From Omphalotus guepiniiformis (lineage: Eukaryota > Basidiomycota > Agaricomycetes > Agaricales > Omphalotaceae): DNA of 64,000 nucleotides. The notes beneath the pieces were generated by a model. The model worked only from the letters and a program-made list of their open reading frames with translations. It was not told the origin of the DNA and searched no databases. Below are positions 21,077-29,663 of the stretch, piece after piece; the stretch's first letter is position 1, and every line of letters begins with the position of its first letter. The stretch is from the NCBI GenBank assembly GCA_028554645.1, contig JAQOOI010000009.1, positions 173,217 through 237,216 of the forward strand, given 5' to 3'. The position numbers and the translations under genes were made by a program.

Positions 21077-23922
21077 ATGGAAATGTAGATGGCTCTGAGA
21101 AAAGCCGCCAGTTTCTTGTGAAAACTGTAAATCAATTAATAGCTAAAAGAGAATTGTCTGGGCAGCAAATTGCTAGTAAACTCATTGGTATACCAAGTTA
21201 CTACACCAATAGAGTATTTCCCAGATTCTATTGGGCTGGTATGCTTCGTGAAATAGCACCTGATATTTATGAATCTGACTTTGATCTAAATACAACTACA
21301 AATACTGAAACAGAAGAGGAAGATCAAAATCAACTCCAGCCAGAGTTGTCTAAACAAGATATTCTAAGCTCTGGAGAAAATGATTCCTATGTATTTCTTA
21401 CAAAAGAAGTTCTTGCAACAACTGCAAACTCAGAGAGAAGTGGTACTGACCACCATCATATGTTGTTTAATGACATGTTCTTTCGTCCACCAGAACTTCT
21501 TGGTCTGTGTCTTTGGGATATTATGTGCAAATACTCAAAAGAAAGACTACCTCGCTCTAAGACTCAATTGAAAACATATCTCAGATTTCAGCCAGGACAT
21601 CCACAATACACAACACACTGCTATAAGGAAATTAAGATGACTGAAAAACCACATATCCCTGTTCTTAAGGGTTATTCAATCCCTCGTAGTGATAAAGATG
21701 ACCAAGAGACAAAATATGCAATTGCAATGCTTGCTCTCTTTAAACCATGGTCAAATAGTCAAGCTACATTGCTTAAAGATACCAATGAAACATGGGAATC
21801 TGCTTTTGAAGCATGGAGAACTAATATGCATAACATGGAACATGAAAAGGTAATGAAGAACATGCAGCTCATATATGAAAGTAGAGATGCTAAATTTGAC
21901 TACTCTGCAATGAGAAGAAAGAGATTGGCAGAACTTAATGGTTATCTAGGCAATTTGAATACATTCTCTGATGAGAGCAATGAATATGATCCTGAGTGGG
22001 AAAATGCAATGCAAACTGAAGTGAATCTCCAGGATCATCAACATCAAAACCTTGAAGATTTATCTCAGGATGTCCAGCATATTCTATTAGCTACTGCTAA
22101 TCAAGGATTTTATCATGTTGGTGATAGTATGATTATTGACAACACTCAATTTGCAAACAATACCATGTATGCAACTGCTGAAGACAAAGAAGCAGCTCAA
22201 CACTCCATTGCTGCTATTATGCAAGAGAAGGAAATTCTAATTCAGCAAAGATTAAGTGCTGCTTCTCAGAAAGAATTGACAACTTCTAGACAGCATCAAC
22301 ATTTGACTAATGTGGTTCCACTTCCATTTTCAACAACCATTAATGAGGAAATTGAACATGCTAGACAGTTATATATGCAATTCAATCAAGATGATGGTCA
22401 TTGGTGCAATCTAAAGTTATATCAGAAACTTGCAATTGCACTGATAACAAAACATAACTTGAATGACAAACAGATTATGGCTTTTCTTTTGCTAGTGGAT
22501 AATGTAGGCCAGCAATTGGAATGCTCCAATACTCTACCTCCTCTGCATTTACTTGTTACTGGACCTGGTGGAACTGGTAAATCTCGAATTTTTGAAGCCT
22601 GGACTGAGTTTCACACAGAACTTGACTGTACTGAACAGTTTAGACTCACTGCTCCTACTGGAGTTGTTGCTAGTGATATTGGTGGATGCACAATACATTC
22701 TGAACTAGCTTTGCGTGTGAAGAGATCTACAATGAAGGCTGAAAGTGCTGCTGGTCAAAAGGTGCGAAGTGAATTGGAAAAACGTCTAAGACCATTGAGA
22801 ACACTTGTTGTTGATGAGATATATTTCATGGACCCTACAGACTTAAGTCTGTTATCTGAATATAGTTCAATTGCAAAAGGTACAAGTGAATATCCATTTG
22901 GTGGTTTGAATCTTATAACATGTGGTGATCCTGCACAGCTTCCTCCTCCAGGTTCTTCAACACTTTTTGACAGAGAACTTGTGAAATGTCATCAATCTAC
23001 TAATTTGAATGCACTGAATGAATCCACCCAATACAAGGTCAAGGGAATTCAGGCATGGCACCAAGTCAATAAAGTTGTTGTATTAACAGAAATAATGCGC
23101 CAAAAAGGAGACTATATACTTATTGATATTCTGAGCAGACTTAGAACTGGAACATGTACTAAACATGACAAACAAATTCTTGATAGTTATGTTCTCAGCA
23201 ATGAGAAATGTTCCAATGAAACAAAGTCACTAATTGATATAAAAAGATGGGTGACAAATCCAAACACTGCATGTCCCTTAATAACATATACTAATTCTGC
23301 TAGAGATGCACATAATTTTGAATCTGCAAAGGCATTTGCAGAAGCCTCTGGACAGTTATTCCAGGTTTATCACTCTATTGATACTTGTGGTCGTGGCAAA
23401 AACAGAAAAGAACTACAAGGTATTGCAGCAGAATCAGCATGGAAGGTACCAATCAAAAAAGCACAAGACTTAGGTGGTAGAGTACCATATATTCCAGGAA
23501 TGCCTGTTTTGGGAACAGAAAACATTGCTACTGAGTTAGGTCTGTCAAAAGGCAGTCTGGGCACTTTGGTATCAGTGAAATATGAGGAACGTAATAATCG
23601 GAGATATGCAGTATCAGCCACTGTGGACTTCCCTGGATACAAAGGAAAAGATCCAGATAATCCACACCATGTTCTTTTAAAACCAATATCACAGTCTTTC
23701 ACATTCAACCTTCCAAATTCTGAGCGCAGGTATTCTGCAAACAGAACTCAGCTACCATTAATTCCAGCATTTGCATTTACATCTCATAACTCTCAAGGTC
23801 GTTCTCTTGATGTGGTATGCATTGATTTTGCAAGCTGTCGATCTATTCAAAGTGCATTGATTTTGCAAGCTGTCGATCTATTCAAAGTGCATATGTTATG
23901 CTCTCACGTGTCCGTTCACTAA
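21031..23922 (+). CDS. Helitron Pif1-family helicase part, broken at the 3' end
   Basis: This frame continues the Rep ORF after a small indel near 21,060 (GAGAATTTCCAATGG). It carries Walker A GPGGTGKS at 22,561-22,584, Walker B LVVDEIYFMD, GDPAQLPPPG, and motif V AFTSHNSQGRSLDVV. These identify a Pif1/RRM3-type SF1B helicase that unwinds DNA during Helitron transposition. A 35-bp tandem duplication at 23,822-23,891 shifts the frame at motif VI and creates an early stop at 23,922. The true C-terminus (SRVRSLKGL and a helical tail) continues in another frame to 24,080. The copy cannot encode an intact helicase as read. Confidence 0.85.
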   Translation: MCCNQSALREFPMDIDGNVDGSEKSRQFLVKTVNQLIAKRELSGQQIASKLIGIPSYYTNRVFPRFYWAGMLREIAPDIYESDFDLNTTTNTETEEEDQNQLQPELSKQDILSSGENDSYVFLTKEVLATTANSERSGTDHHHMLFNDMFFRPPELLGLCLWDIMCKYSKERLPRSKTQLKTYLRFQPGHPQYTTHCYKEIKMTEKPHIPVLKGYSIPRSDKDDQETKYAIAMLALFKPWSNSQATLLKDTNETWESAFEAWRTNMHNMEHEKVMKNMQLIYESRDAKFDYSAMRRKRLAELNGYLGNLNTFSDESNEYDPEWENAMQTEVNLQDHQHQNLEDLSQDVQHILLATANQGFYHVGDSMIIDNTQFANNTMYATAEDKEAAQHSIAAIMQEKEILIQQRLSAASQKELTTSRQHQHLTNVVPLPFSTTINEEIEHARQLYMQFNQDDGHWCNLKLYQKLAIALITKHNLNDKQIMAFLLLVDNVGQQLECSNTLPPLHLLVTGPGGTGKSRIFEAWTEFHTELDCTEQFRLTAPTGVVASDIGGCTIHSELALRVKRSTMKAESAAGQKVRSELEKRLRPLRTLVVDEIYFMDPTDLSLLSEYSSIAKGTSEYPFGGLNLITCGDPAQLPPPGSSTLFDRELVKCHQSTNLNALNESTQYKVKGIQAWHQVNKVVVLTEIMRQKGDYILIDILSRLRTGTCTKHDKQILDSYVLSNEKCSNETKSLIDIKRWVTNPNTACPLITYTNSARDAHNFESAKAFAEASGQLFQVYHSIDTCGRGKNRKELQGIAAESAWKVPIKKAQDLGGRVPYIPGMPVLGTENIATELGLSKGSLGTLVSVKYEERNNRRYAVSATVDFPGYKGKDPDNPHHVLLKPISQSFTFNLPNSERRYSANRTQLPLIPAFAFTSHNSQGRSLDVVCIDFASCRSIQSALILQAVDLFKVHMLCSHVSVH
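23822..23891. repeat. 35-bp perfect tandem duplication in the helicase
   Basis: The unit 23,822-23,856 is repeated exactly at 23,857-23,891 (beginning TTGATTTTGCAAGC). Thirty-five is not divisible by three, so the duplication causes a frameshift. Confidence 0.95.
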
Positions 23923-24080
23923 AAGGCCTGTGTATTCTTCATCCATTCAATCTAAATAAAATTAAGAACCATATATCACAAGAGTTAAGAGAAGAGCTTC
24001 AGAGAACTGAACAGCTAAGTCAAATCACAATTGAACATGCAAAACAACAATTGTCATGGTATTATGACTACATGACATAA
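23892..24080 (+). pseudogene. displaced C-terminus of the Helitron helicase
   Basis: The frame after the duplication encodes MLSRVRSLKGLCILHP and then a Gln/Glu-rich helix ending YYDYMT. The SRV(R) motif is helicase motif VI, so this is the real end of the protein, out of frame with the main ORF. Confidence 0.8.
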
Positions 24081-24947
24081 TTGCACAGAAGGTTCGGCCC
24101 TCGCCGCTTGCGGCCATACCCCCCCTCATATAATCTTACAGAAAAATACAATCATTGTGGTGGTGGGCAAAACCCGCGAGCAACGCGGGCAGCTGACTAA
24201 GCTGGTCACTAAAAGTAACCGGTCAGAAGATGCATGCTGACACGCGGTTCAACATGTTCGACGCCATTGACCTTCTCATCCTAGTCTACCATTGTCAGTC
24301 AACATTGAGGGTGGAGATTAGTTGCGATTGGGTAACTTAGCACGATGTGCATTTTGTTGATCAACACAACAGGGTGCTTACATAAACCATATTGGCGGGG
24401 GTTTCAAACATGTAACTGGCAGGCTCGACAGTTTCCGATACATTGATGTACACTACACACAACTCTCAGGCATCACAAATCTCACGGTTAAGAGAAATCG
24501 TCAGGACAGATTAGTCTATTTACCAGTCAAACTAAGTTTCTGCTTCACAGTACTCCTACTTGAAACTCAGCAAACTTTTATCTTCGTCCCGACGTCTGTA
24601 TATATGAATATTAAATACACTTCCACATGATGCCGAAGGTTAGATATGAGGATACAAAGTAACTGTCGAGCCCCGTAACTTCTGGTTGAGGAAAACCTCT
24701 GCCAAACAAGATCAAACTGGCCGCTGGCTAACCGAGACTTGCCCACCACCAATCATTGGGTACAACAGGGCTTGAACCCGAGACCTCCTGATCACCACGT
24801 CAAATTGACTAGGCTCAGTGGTCTATGAAGCCACACAACTGTTGACAACATCATGGACATTTCAGAATATATTGCACAGTGCATCCACATTTTGGTGCAA
24901 ATAATATTTGAAGTTAATTGTTACAGTTCAATTCCACTTCATATACC
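24081..24947. other. non-coding repeats between Helitron and solo LTR
   Basis: It holds the Helitron 3' hairpin, an inverted GGTGGTGGGCAA pair (near 24,157 and 24,750) and a tRNA-derived segment. No coding frame is supported. From about 24,890 GTTCAATT/ATTTGAAG motifs of the downstream array already appear. Confidence 0.4.
24600..24850 (-). mobile_element. SINE-like tRNA-derived segment
   Basis: On the minus strand GGTTCAAGCCC (24,768-24,778) matches a Pol III B box within GGTCTCGGGTTCAAGCCCTG. An A-box-like stretch lies upstream near 24,800-24,840. No cloverleaf can be completed, so it is not a tRNA gene. A tRNA-derived SINE fragment is the best reading; the ends are guessed. Confidence 0.4.
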
Positions 24948-25398
24948 TGTCAGTGACTCGAGTTATCAAACTCAAATAACCAAACACAAAGATCTTAGTT
25001 TCACACAAGTAAGAGAAAGCAGAGAATAGAATTGAGAAAAGAGACGATACAAAGGAATATGCTAAGTACAAGTCTAAACTCGAGGAGTTATTGACAAGAT
25101 CGAAGCTAAGAAATATCTACCTAAACGGACTTGTTATATACATGAATAAAACCCTAAATCCTGGGCTATAACCCTTGACTAATCCACCGTGTGTCTACCA
25201 TGAGTTCGATCGCCTCAAGTGTTTCATTTAACGATTGTGATCACCTTGAGGTCTACATACTTGATCTCGATCATCATGCTACCTACGTGTGTATTTAATA
25301 TAACCCTAGATCTATAATTTAAGATGCTATCTACTGATAATAAAAGTGTCTATATGTACAAACAATGAGATAAGATGAAAAAGAAAGTGTTCGTAACA
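24948..25398 (-). mobile_element. solo LTR of element B family, inverted
   Basis: A 451-bp sequence that is the reverse complement of the element B LTRs (start TGTTACGAAC, end CTGACA). It is flanked on both sides by ATACC (24,943-24,947 and 25,399-25,403), a perfect 5-bp target duplication. No internal sequence is attached, so it arose by LTR-LTR recombination. It also fixes the LTR boundaries of the family. Confidence 0.88.
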
Positions 25399-25916
25399 AT
25401 ACCTGGTTCAATAATCATTATGATTCAATTGCTGATCAATTGCTGTTCAAATACTTCTTGATTCACAATATATGTTGCAGTTCAAATGCAGTTCAATTGC
25501 TAAGTTCAAATATCTAACTACTTCATTTATTGTATTATTACAATTCAAATACAGCAGTTCAAATGCAGTTCAATGACTAGGCCCAACTACTGTTCAATTG
25601 CTAAGTTCAAATACCTGTTCAATTATATTTACTAGAGATTAAATGTGGTTCAATTGCTGAGTTTTGTTCAAATATATAGTTCACTGTGATACTACAGTTC
25701 AAATACAGTTCATAAGTTATAATCTCTAAGTTCACATAGTCCATTATGTTTGCTCTGGTTCAAATGCATAGTTCAAATGTAGTTATAATCTGTTCAAATA
25801 CACAGTTCAAATGCAGTTCATAAGTTATATTCTGTTCAAATACACAGTTCAATTGCAGTTTATTCTGTTCAAATATATAGTTTAAATGCAGTTCATAAGA
25901 TATATCTGTTACGAAC
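25399..25916. repeat. degenerate GTTCAAATGCAGTTCAATTGC array
   Basis: An AT-rich array of irregularly spaced GTTCAAAT(A/G)CA and GTTCAATTGC words, over 20 copies, with no ORF. It starts before the solo LTR (from about 24,890), so the LTR has inserted into it. A matching piece in opposite orientation lies at 17,549-17,606. Confidence 0.7.
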
Positions 25917-26366
25917 AATGTATTCTTTTTCTTTTCATCTTATCTTATCAACTGTTTGTACATGTAGACACTTTTATTATCAGTAGATAGTATCGTATTA
26001 CTTAGATCTAGGGTTATATTAATTACACATGTAGACAGCATGATGATCTTAGACACACACAGAACACAAGGCGATCGAGATCACAATACGTATATCCTGA
26101 GGCGATCGTAACTCATGGATAAATCATGGTAGACACACGTTAATTAGTCAAGGGTTACAACCCAGGGTTTAGGGTATTATTTACGTATATAAGAACACTT
26201 CTTTTGTAGAATATTTCTTTAGCTTCGATCTAGTTTAATCTCCTCGAGATAAGCTTGTACTTAGCCCTATCCTTTTCTCAATCTATTTCTCTTGATTTCT
26301 TATCTTCTTTGTGAGAAGTTAAGGTTTTGTGTAAAGTCACTTGAGTAAAATCTCGAGTCGCTAACA
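25917..26366 (+). mobile_element. 5' LTR of element B
   Basis: A 450-bp LTR beginning TGTTACGAACA and ending CGCTAACA. It matches the LTR at 46,505 and the solo LTR. The six bases before it, TATATC, also follow the 3' LTR (46,974-46,979), consistent with a target duplication. Confidence 0.85.
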
Positions 26367-26557
26367 TAAGATCGAAGCTTCAAACAACCTCACCCGACTT
26401 TACACATTCCATATCATCAAGCTTGCCTGCTGGTCGTTTATAGCGACTAGTAAGTTCCTTTTTCCATTCTACACGCTTACACATTTTTTCCTTGGGCATT
26501 TGCCTTTGATACCGAGTTTCTGTTCGGTTAGAAAACTACACTCAGTCCAGTTCACGT
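26367..26557 (+). mobile_element. 5' leader fragment of element B
   Basis: Sequence between the element B 5' LTR and the start of element A. It has no ORF and ends in ACGT (26,554-26,557), the presumed target duplication of element A, which recurs at 41,289-41,292. Confidence 0.65.
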
Positions 26558-27804
26558 TGATACGACCGCAGGAATACCACTACCATTTTTTGGCCTCGCG
26601 GGATTGATCACTCCAGTACAAACCTACTAAGTACACTGTATAGTCCTAAGTTACGCGGTGTATTACGCACATTCAACCACTAGTATATGTGTACAAAGGT
26701 GTACAAGACTGTAGAACGGCACTAAATGGGTCTTCTCAGTGTAGGTATTACCTAAGTATACACTCAAGTAAAGCGTCGCGGCACTTGTTCTAAGGTCCGA
26801 CGTGTATAACTTGATGGCCCCAATACTGTATAAACCAACGCGTAGGTAACGAAGTACCGCGGCACTACTCAGAAGGCCAGACTTAGAAACCAGGTAGCAG
26901 TAGCTCCGTGCACTAGTCATATCTAATGACCACTGTTGAGCCACAGAAGGGTCTAGACGTACGATGTAACACGAAGTACTTCCGACGACGCGGAAGTAGA
27001 ACACGTAAGGAGACACAGTGTTAGCGAACTACCGCGGTACTTTCTAAAAGCGGCAAGATTATAAACCGATATAGGATACCCTGTTTACCGCGTACTATAC
27101 TTCATCCCTACCCTACGCGGTGCACCATATGCACCATATATCTCATAACTGTCAAGTATCGCGACATTTGTTTGTACTATGTAAATAGAAATACTGTATA
27201 TAAGAAATAGAACCTGGGCAAGGAAGGACAGGTTCCCGAGCCCCCCCCCCCATAGAGCTAATAGCATTTGTGTGTGGAAAAGCTTAAGTCCCTCTGAGTG
27301 ATTAGAAGTTTTAAAAGTGTTAACCGTCGCGTTAGTTCATAAGTCAGTGTGCCTGAGTGTTTACAAGCGGGATCGTCTGGTACCGCGGAGCCTGTGTGTG
27401 TAGTGCGAAGAAGAGTGGATCGTCTGGTCACTCGTTGAACTCGTCGTCTGGCAGTTCTAAAATCCTCCTATACCCAACTCCACTAAGTGAGAAGTCGTCT
27501 GGCATCTCCCAACAATCGTCTGGTTGTTGTATCGTTTGTAGTCACTGGTCGCGGTGATTTGTTAAAGTTACGCGTTAGTTCGTTTGAGTGGTGTGTAGCA
27601 TAGAGTTATCTGTGCCGCGTCGGTTTTGACTGTGTCTCCGCGTTCCTCTTACAACAACCTTATTCACTTCACAGAGTTTGTTAGTCCCCCAAACCCCACG
27701 AACTTAAAAGTCTTTGTGTGTTGTGTGTGTGTTTTGAGTGCTTGATAGATTCATTCGAGTTAGTTAGCACTTCTTCTCATTCATACCCCATACCAAGCAC
27801 ATCA
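26558..27804 (+). mobile_element. 5' LTR of element A
   Basis: About 1.25 kb. It contains a TATATAAG box near 27,196-27,203, a poly-C run near 27,241-27,252 and repeated TCGTCTGG words. The end is fixed by the TGGAGCCCACCGCG block that follows after TC. Confidence 0.8.
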
Positions 27805-27806
27805 TC

Positions 27807-27826
27807 TGGAGCCCACCGCGAGGGGT
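27807..27826 (+). promoter_or_regulatory. putative primer-binding site of element A
   Basis: TGGAGCCCACCGCGAGGGGT starts two bases after the LTR end, the usual place for the tRNA primer-binding site, and begins with TGG, the complement of tRNA CCA. Nearly the same block follows the element C LTR. I could not assign the tRNA. Confidence 0.55.
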
Positions 27827-27891
27827 TTCTGATTAATAAACTAAGTAAAGTGTTTTAGGTTTCGTACGAGACCGAAGAGTTATAGTCGCGG

Positions 27892-29655
27892 TTGTCTAAC
27901 CAACAATCAGACAAAACGTCTAGGCGAAGTTCACGGCCTTCAACGGTAGAGAATACCAGAGAGTCGTTAGCACGTGCAAAGGCAATCAAAAGAGTTAGTA
28001 GCTACAGGAAGTCACATCCTGAAGTTGTTGCTCAACCCCGAGAATCGATTAACGTAGTTGACGCGGAAGATTCGAGTATTAGACAGTCGCGGAACTTTGA
28101 CGAAGAACTATCTGATTACGGAGAAGGTACTTCAATTCAATTTCCTAGGCCAGACCCACCGTCACGTCGAAACTCAGTAGTCCCACCAACTATTGATAGA
28201 CATTCTCATTCGGACGATGAACTATCCGAAGTCCACACACTTCTATTTGATTTACATATTTCACCGAACTCTGCACCTATTTTACCTATAATTCAAGAAA
28301 ATATCATAAAAATGCCGGCTATGGATAAGATTCCGAGGAGAAGAGAACGTGGAGCACCAGATTTGCGTCGCGATCATGATGTAGACGACGTCAGAGACTA
28401 TCTGGGGGAGATTGAGGATATTATCCAAGATTTCAAAATAGAGGAAGAAGCGGATAAGAAATCAGTCGCGTTGCGTTACCTACCCGCAACTATAAGAGAA
28501 CAATGGAAGGCGTTGCCTACGTACGAGAAAGAGGAAGGGACGTTTATCGAGTTCCGCGACGAGATTTTGAAGAGTTATGATGGAGGATCGGACGAGGGAA
28601 CTTTCTCCTTCGCAAAATTCGAAAGAGCCGCGAAGAAGTATAAGAATATAACGATGGAAGATCTCGAAGATGTATTAAGAATGAGGAATACCCTAAGGCC
28701 GTTCCTTAAGCACTACACTACGACCGCGTTGTATACTAACAGAGAAATTGTCAGAGTCCTCCGCGGAATGTTTGAAGATGAATTTTGGAGATCCATCACG
28801 TTGACTTTGAAGTTACAAAAGCGTGCGAACCCACCTGCAGAGGCTAGACCGAGAGATGATGCCTATACAGCAGAAGAGATTCTGGACGAGGCAGAATTTA
28901 ACGCGAGATCTCAGGTTGAGGAAGTAATTAGTCTTGGGAACGTAAGGTCCGCGAAGGAAGATAGAGGAAAGAAAGTAGAAAAAGTGAAGCATGAGCAAAC
29001 GGAAGGATGGGTGGCGGAATTGAAAGATCTAATCACGATTCAAACAAAGAACCTTACCCAGAGAGCCGCGAGAGAAGAAGAAATGATGGGTAAACTGCTA
29101 GAGCAATTAAAGCTCGCGGCACCTGGAACGAGTAGCGGTACCAGGCATCCAGAACGTATACCCTATATGGCGCCGCGGGACTACGGGAGAACCGCGTTGA
29201 ATGACAACCGTCCCGACTACTTTCGAGCCGCGACGTGTTGGTTCTGTGGCTTAAACGGACATATGGCAGGGCAATGTATGGTACGCAAGCAGTACGTAGA
29301 TGATGGAAAGATCATTTTGAAAGAAGGGATCACTTGTATGCCAGATGGAGAGCCAGTAGCACAGAAAGCTCCAAATGGGCCTCCTCAGAAAGACTTTGTG
29401 GACCGAAGACTGTCTGAAAAGAAAGTACAAGCTTCTCAGGTTGAGGTACTACAGATGCAACTAGAGGAGGTCGAGTCGTACAATAAACAGTACACTAGAG
29501 TTTGGCAAGAATATGAAGAGGCGAAGCGTGCTCAAGAAAGGGTGTTAGAATCCAATCTCAGCGCGGCCTATATTCGAGGGTCGGCAAGAGATTCAATAAG
29601 TAACGTGGCAGTTAGTAACAATGAGAAAGGAAGGTTCGAGGAGGGTTTTCGGTAA
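27892..29655 (+). CDS. element A Gag with zinc knuckle
   Basis: A 587-codon frame. The N-terminal part is Ser/Arg-rich; the middle is a helical capsid-like region (residues about 150-330), followed by an acidic linker. A canonical CCHC zinc knuckle, CWFCGLNGHMAGQC, lies near 29,238-29,280 and a coiled-coil tail follows. No ATG is present at the start. The frame opens with TTG-TCT-AAC after a TAG, whereas the related element C Gag begins ATG-TCT-ACT, so the start codon has probably mutated. Gag packages the element RNA. It ends at TAA directly after GGGTTTT (29,643-29,649), a likely -1 frameshift site into protease. Confidence 0.8.
   Translation: MSNQQSDKTSRRSSRPSTVENTRESLARAKAIKRVSSYRKSHPEVVAQPRESINVVDAEDSSIRQSRNFDEELSDYGEGTSIQFPRPDPPSRRNSVVPPTIDRHSHSDDELSEVHTLLFDLHISPNSAPILPIIQENIIKMPAMDKIPRRRERGAPDLRRDHDVDDVRDYLGEIEDIIQDFKIEEEADKKSVALRYLPATIREQWKALPTYEKEEGTFIEFRDEILKSYDGGSDEGTFSFAKFERAAKKYKNITMEDLEDVLRMRNTLRPFLKHYTTTALYTNREIVRVLRGMFEDEFWRSITLTLKLQKRANPPAEARPRDDAYTAEEILDEAEFNARSQVEEVISLGNVRSAKEDRGKKVEKVKHEQTEGWVAELKDLITIQTKNLTQRAAREEEMMGKLLEQLKLAAPGTSSGTRHPERIPYMAPRDYGRTALNDNRPDYFRAATCWFCGLNGHMAGQCMVRKQYVDDGKIILKEGITCMPDGEPVAQKAPNGPPQKDFVDRRLSEKKVQASQVEVLQMQLEEVESYNKQYTRVWQEYEEAKRAQERVLESNLSAAYIRGSARDSISNVAVSNNEKGRFEEGFR
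29643..29655 (+). promoter_or_regulatory. putative -1 ribosomal frameshift site, gag/protease
   Basis: In the gag frame the sequence reads GAG GGT TTT CGG TAA, a slippery X-XXY-YYZ heptamer (G-GGT-TTT) two codons before the stop. The -1 frame is open and runs straight into the protease ORF. A missing T in the T-run would give the same picture. Confidence 0.55.
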
Positions 29656-29663
29656 GTTCGAGG

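Larger units (their letters stand above)
17616..24114 (+). mobile_element. Helitron (Rep/helicase type), degenerate
   Basis: Two adjacent ORFs give the Rep and Pif1-like helicase of a rolling-circle Helitron. Putative ends: GCCGAACCTT at 17,616-17,625 is the exact inverse of AAGGTTCGGC at 24,089-24,098. The right copy is followed by a GC-rich hairpin GCCGC-TT-GCGGC (24,103-24,114). I cannot identify a TC start or CTRR end, so the boundaries are approximate. The element is AT-rich with few CpG sites, unlike its neighbours. Confidence 0.75.

Noticed and set aside
24740..24850. A tRNA gene on the minus strand
   Set aside because: A B box is present but no acceptor stem or cloverleaf closes; treated as SINE-like.
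25399..25916. CRISPR-like regular array
   Set aside because: Units are degenerate, spacing is irregular, and the genome is eukaryotic.
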